Shown here in pieces: positions 61,679 through 64,000 of a stretch of DNA of 64,000 nucleotides. The notes beneath the pieces were generated by a model, which did no database searches, had not been told where the DNA came from, and saw only the letters and a list, made by a program, of their open reading frames with translations. A program made the position numbers and the translations under genes. Where the stretch lies: assembly GCF_000235365.1 (NCBI RefSeq), contig NC_016453.1, positions 186,001 to 250,000 of the forward strand. The letters run 5' to 3'. The first letter of the stretch is position 1; each line of letters begins with the position of its first letter. Source of the DNA: Eremothecium cymbalariae DBVPG#7215 (taxonomy: Eukaryota; Ascomycota; Saccharomycetes; Saccharomycetales; Saccharomycetaceae).

Positions 61679-63046
61679 ATGCAATCAAGAAAGAGAAGTA
61701 AAGTATTAGAGATATCGCAAGCACCAACAAAGAAACACAGATATAATGATTCTGCATCAAGTGTTCGCCAAAAAATTTGGAAGTGTCTTCCTAGATTAAG
61801 TGAACGGGAAATGGACATCGAAAATACTATAAAACATAGTCATCTTTTTATTAAGTTAACGTCAAATGAGAGAGATTATCTTCAGTCAATTTTAAAGGGT
61901 ATTAAGGATGTGATAGATGATAGTAAGTATACATTCCACTCAGAGTGCGTTGAATTGAAGAATTTCCATATTACAGATTGTTGTGTTTTGTTGCCATTCT
62001 TCATGATTAATTTGAACAAGTTTTGGAACAAATCAAACGACAGTGATAGTTGTAGTATCACAAAGCCGTTCTATGTTCGGTGTTCAGTTTATGTGTTTAA
62101 GTCCTGCCAAATATTGCAGATACCAGTCTTCAACAAGAAAACAACTTTCCATAACCATTTGGCCCATGTATCAGGTGTTCCTGGCTTCAAACAAATTGAA
62201 TTTCAATCTGCAGACCTCAAAGATTTAATGGGGGGGATTGTGCATCAAATCTCTAATTGGAAGTTTCATCCAAGCAAGACGCCTGTTCACAAGAGATTCA
62301 TTGCCGCCCTTTCTAACCAAAATAATGTGCTCCGCAGTGTAATTGAAGAACTCCCCATCTATGTCAATTTGATTGACATGGACCTGGTTGCTAAGGTAAA
62401 TATCCCAGCAATAGAAAGAAGTAAAAAGAATATGGAAGATTACGCGATTAAACTGCAGGAATACAACAATAAGGTATCAGTCAAAGATATTAAGCCCACG
62501 GATGAGACCAAGACTCAAAAGGATACAGTGAAATCGTCTAAATATTCAAATTTGATGCAGCAGAAACACACCACTTCCAGATACCAAGGGACTTCAAAAC
62601 GACATACGCCTACCCCAAATGCCATGTCCTCGCAAGATAAAAGAACTACCCACCACTATGCCTCCTCAGAAGATATCAAATCCTACTGTATGGCCACAAT
62701 AAAAGCCACTATTGACGTCGTATCGTCTAAATCAGCCTACCAAATAACTAGAGCTTATGTGAAATACCCCAGAACTTGCATAGATTCATTATACCAGAAA
62801 CTTGCTGAACTACGAAATGAATCAAACTGTAACATTGTAATCCTAAATATTCAGACAGTACACGAATCCACTGCATGGTTTGAAAACTTAAACACCGAGG
62901 AATATGCCTCTATTGTGCCACCTCCAAGTGCCGTAAGAGTTATCAGCATCGGCGGTGTGGGTGAAAATTGCAAGCGAGCATTACGATTATTGCAAAACTT
63001 TCTAGAGAATATTTCTTCATACCCTAAGCCCAGTATACATGCTTGA
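61679..63046 (+). CDS. Protein with a C-terminal KH-like domain, unrecognised
   Basis: The 455-residue product starts with a basic segment (MQSRKRSKVLEI) and an N-terminal globular part of about 240 residues that I do not recognise. A polar linker (about 265-330, lysine, threonine and serine rich) follows. The last 110 residues look like a KH domain: a strand, then IDSLYQKLAELRNESNCNIV, which follows the KH spacing of hydrophobics, then VRVISIGGVGENCKRALRLL as the third strand and helix. The GxxG loop is replaced (position of LYQK), so RNA binding would be atypical. Meiotic splicing factor Mer1 is a KH protein and is one guess, helped by the URS1-like core upstream. I have no synteny support for that. 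Confidence 0.5.
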   Translation: MQSRKRSKVLEISQAPTKKHRYNDSASSVRQKIWKCLPRLSEREMDIENTIKHSHLFIKLTSNERDYLQSILKGIKDVIDDSKYTFHSECVELKNFHITDCCVLLPFFMINLNKFWNKSNDSDSCSITKPFYVRCSVYVFKSCQILQIPVFNKKTTFHNHLAHVSGVPGFKQIEFQSADLKDLMGGIVHQISNWKFHPSKTPVHKRFIAALSNQNNVLRSVIEELPIYVNLIDMDLVAKVNIPAIERSKKNMEDYAIKLQEYNNKVSVKDIKPTDETKTQKDTVKSSKYSNLMQQKHTTSRYQGTSKRHTPTPNAMSSQDKRTTHHYASSEDIKSYCMATIKATIDVVSSKSAYQITRAYVKYPRTCIDSLYQKLAELRNESNCNIVILNIQTVHESTAWFENLNTEEYASIVPPPSAVRVISIGGVGENCKRALRLLQNFLENISSYPKPSIHA

Positions 63047-63323
63047 TACATCACAGTATAACCGTAGATCACCACTCTAAACCCTATATATTCCTTATAT
63101 TATAAGCTTAGCGTCTACGTCGGGCTTTTTAATAGTCATCCCACACGGAACTATTGTTATACATGTCGTCGAGACATTACTGAAACTGGTTGCTGGTGAC
63201 AAATAAAACGTTCAGTAGCTGACCTACAAAGACTGCCACAACAGGAATTGGATTTAGCGTCAGTGTTGAATAGATAAGACACATGATAAGGCTGATTGAT
63301 AAAGTGAAAGTCATAATTTGCTA

Positions 63324-64000
63324 ATGAATAATGAATACAAGAAGAAGCCAGACTTCATGCTTGGCTCGAACCACAAGAAATCTTCTAGTAACCCGGTGTT
63401 CACAGGTAATTTCCCTAAACAAGTAAACGGTCAAATAATGGTGTCTCCCCCGCGCAAACCAAGACCTTTCAGCAGTATTGACGATCCAAGATTGCTAAAT
63501 GCCCGGCATCTGACAGGTCAACAACAGATTGAGGGAGAGTCCTCTGGCGTTCGGTCTACTAACAGCGAGTCCGAAGTTAGCAAAGACTTTTATTCGAATA
63601 CTCTTCCCTTTTTAATATCGAGTAAATTCCCTCATCCAAGACCCAGACAACTTTCTATGTATTTAGTTTTTGGTTCGAAGATTCCTGAGGGTGATGAAGC
63701 AGCGCACAAATATCGATCGTTTCACCAAGAGGAAACGACCAAGACGGTGGAAGTTCCACGGAAGAAATTGTATGTATCGGAGCCCACGAGGAAGGGCAGG
63801 AGACATCGTTCAGAAGTGGATGAGCTAGTGGATCATTTAGATATGTACATCAATGCAGCAAAGGAAAATGCTATTAAGGAGTCGGCAGTAACAAATAATG
63901 CGACGGATGCGTTGGAAAATGGCTCACCGCTGACTCCTAACATGACTGAGAGCACCCGTAGTAGTATTGCAGATGCTTCGCTGGCAGCTGTGACTCCCTT
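63324..64000 (+). CDS. Unrecognised protein, 3' end outside the window
   Basis: An ORF from ATG 63324 stays open to the end of the window (225 complete codons). The product is hydrophilic and rich in Ser, Lys and Pro, with no membrane segment or enzyme motif. Short basic-proline patches such as SPPRKPRPFSSIDDPR and SKFPHPRPRQLSMYL look like phosphosite or SH3-ligand regions. A helix-like acidic segment, RSEVDELVDHLDMYINAAKE, is the most structured part. This composition is typical of fungal cortical or bud-neck regulators, but I cannot name it. Its length is unknown because the gene is truncated by the window edge. Confidence 0.65.
   Translation, partial: MNNEYKKKPDFMLGSNHKKSSSNPVFTGNFPKQVNGQIMVSPPRKPRPFSSIDDPRLLNARHLTGQQQIEGESSGVRSTNSESEVSKDFYSNTLPFLISSKFPHPRPRQLSMYLVFGSKIPEGDEAAHKYRSFHQEETTKTVEVPRKKLYVSEPTRKGRRHRSEVDELVDHLDMYINAAKENAIKESAVTNNATDALENGSPLTPNMTESTRSSIADASLAAVTP

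Overview
The window is a gene-dense, intron-poor, AT-rich stretch of nuclear chromosome from a budding yeast of the family Saccharomycetaceae. About 30 protein genes and one tRNA gene fill the 64 kb. Almost every gene has a recognisable Saccharomyces cerevisiae counterpart, including PRP8, KOG1, RAD2, ATG7, GCN5, ENO and GND1. I see no transposon, virus, CRISPR array, centromere or telomere, and nothing that looks like a new multi-gene system. The genus cannot be fixed from the sequence alone.

Layout. Bases 1-8,034 carry GPI16, IKI1 (ELP5) and KOG1, the S. cerevisiae YHR186-188 trio in inverted order. Bases 8,138-14,538 hold a Dal5-family transporter, CRT10 and a CCCH zinc-finger gene. Bases 14,977-54,373 are a long collinear block: PRP8, CDC23, THP2, MTG2, DBP8, NOP19, NMD3, ATG7, GCN5, PUP2, SPC97, ENO, CTR2, FMO1, STB5, SVP26, a YHR182W-like RhoGAP gene, GND1 and SSP1. 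Then come MTM1, a PFS1 candidate and RAD2 (54,616-60,019). A tRNA-Val gene (60,192-60,264) marks the end of that synteny. NHP2, a KH-like protein gene and a truncated unknown gene complete the window.

The order interleaves genes that S. cerevisiae keeps on two paralogous arms: chromosome VIII right (PRP8...SSP1) and chromosome VII right (NOP19-GCN5-PUP2-ENO1-GND2-MTM1-RAD2). ENO and GND appear once each. This is the pattern expected of a lineage that did not undergo, or branched before, the yeast whole-genome duplication.

The genes are mostly housekeeping functions with no shared pathway. They cover splicing, TORC1, APC/C, mRNA export, ribosome assembly, autophagy, SAGA, proteasome, spindle pole, glycolysis and pentose phosphate, copper, nucleotide excision repair and meiosis. 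Recognisable control sites include a proteasome element upstream of PUP2, RRPE/PAC pairs upstream of DBP8 and NHP2, a Reb1 site upstream of ATG7, and a middle-sporulation element upstream of SSP1. GND1 has a canonical spliceosomal intron after codon 4.

Seven genes (KOG1, the transporter, the CCCH gene, PRP8, NOP19, ATG7, STB5) plus SSP1 contain frame breaks. Most look like single missing bases in or near homopolymers, which suggests draft-assembly errors more than real gene decay. For these genes I give the full span and state where the frame changes.
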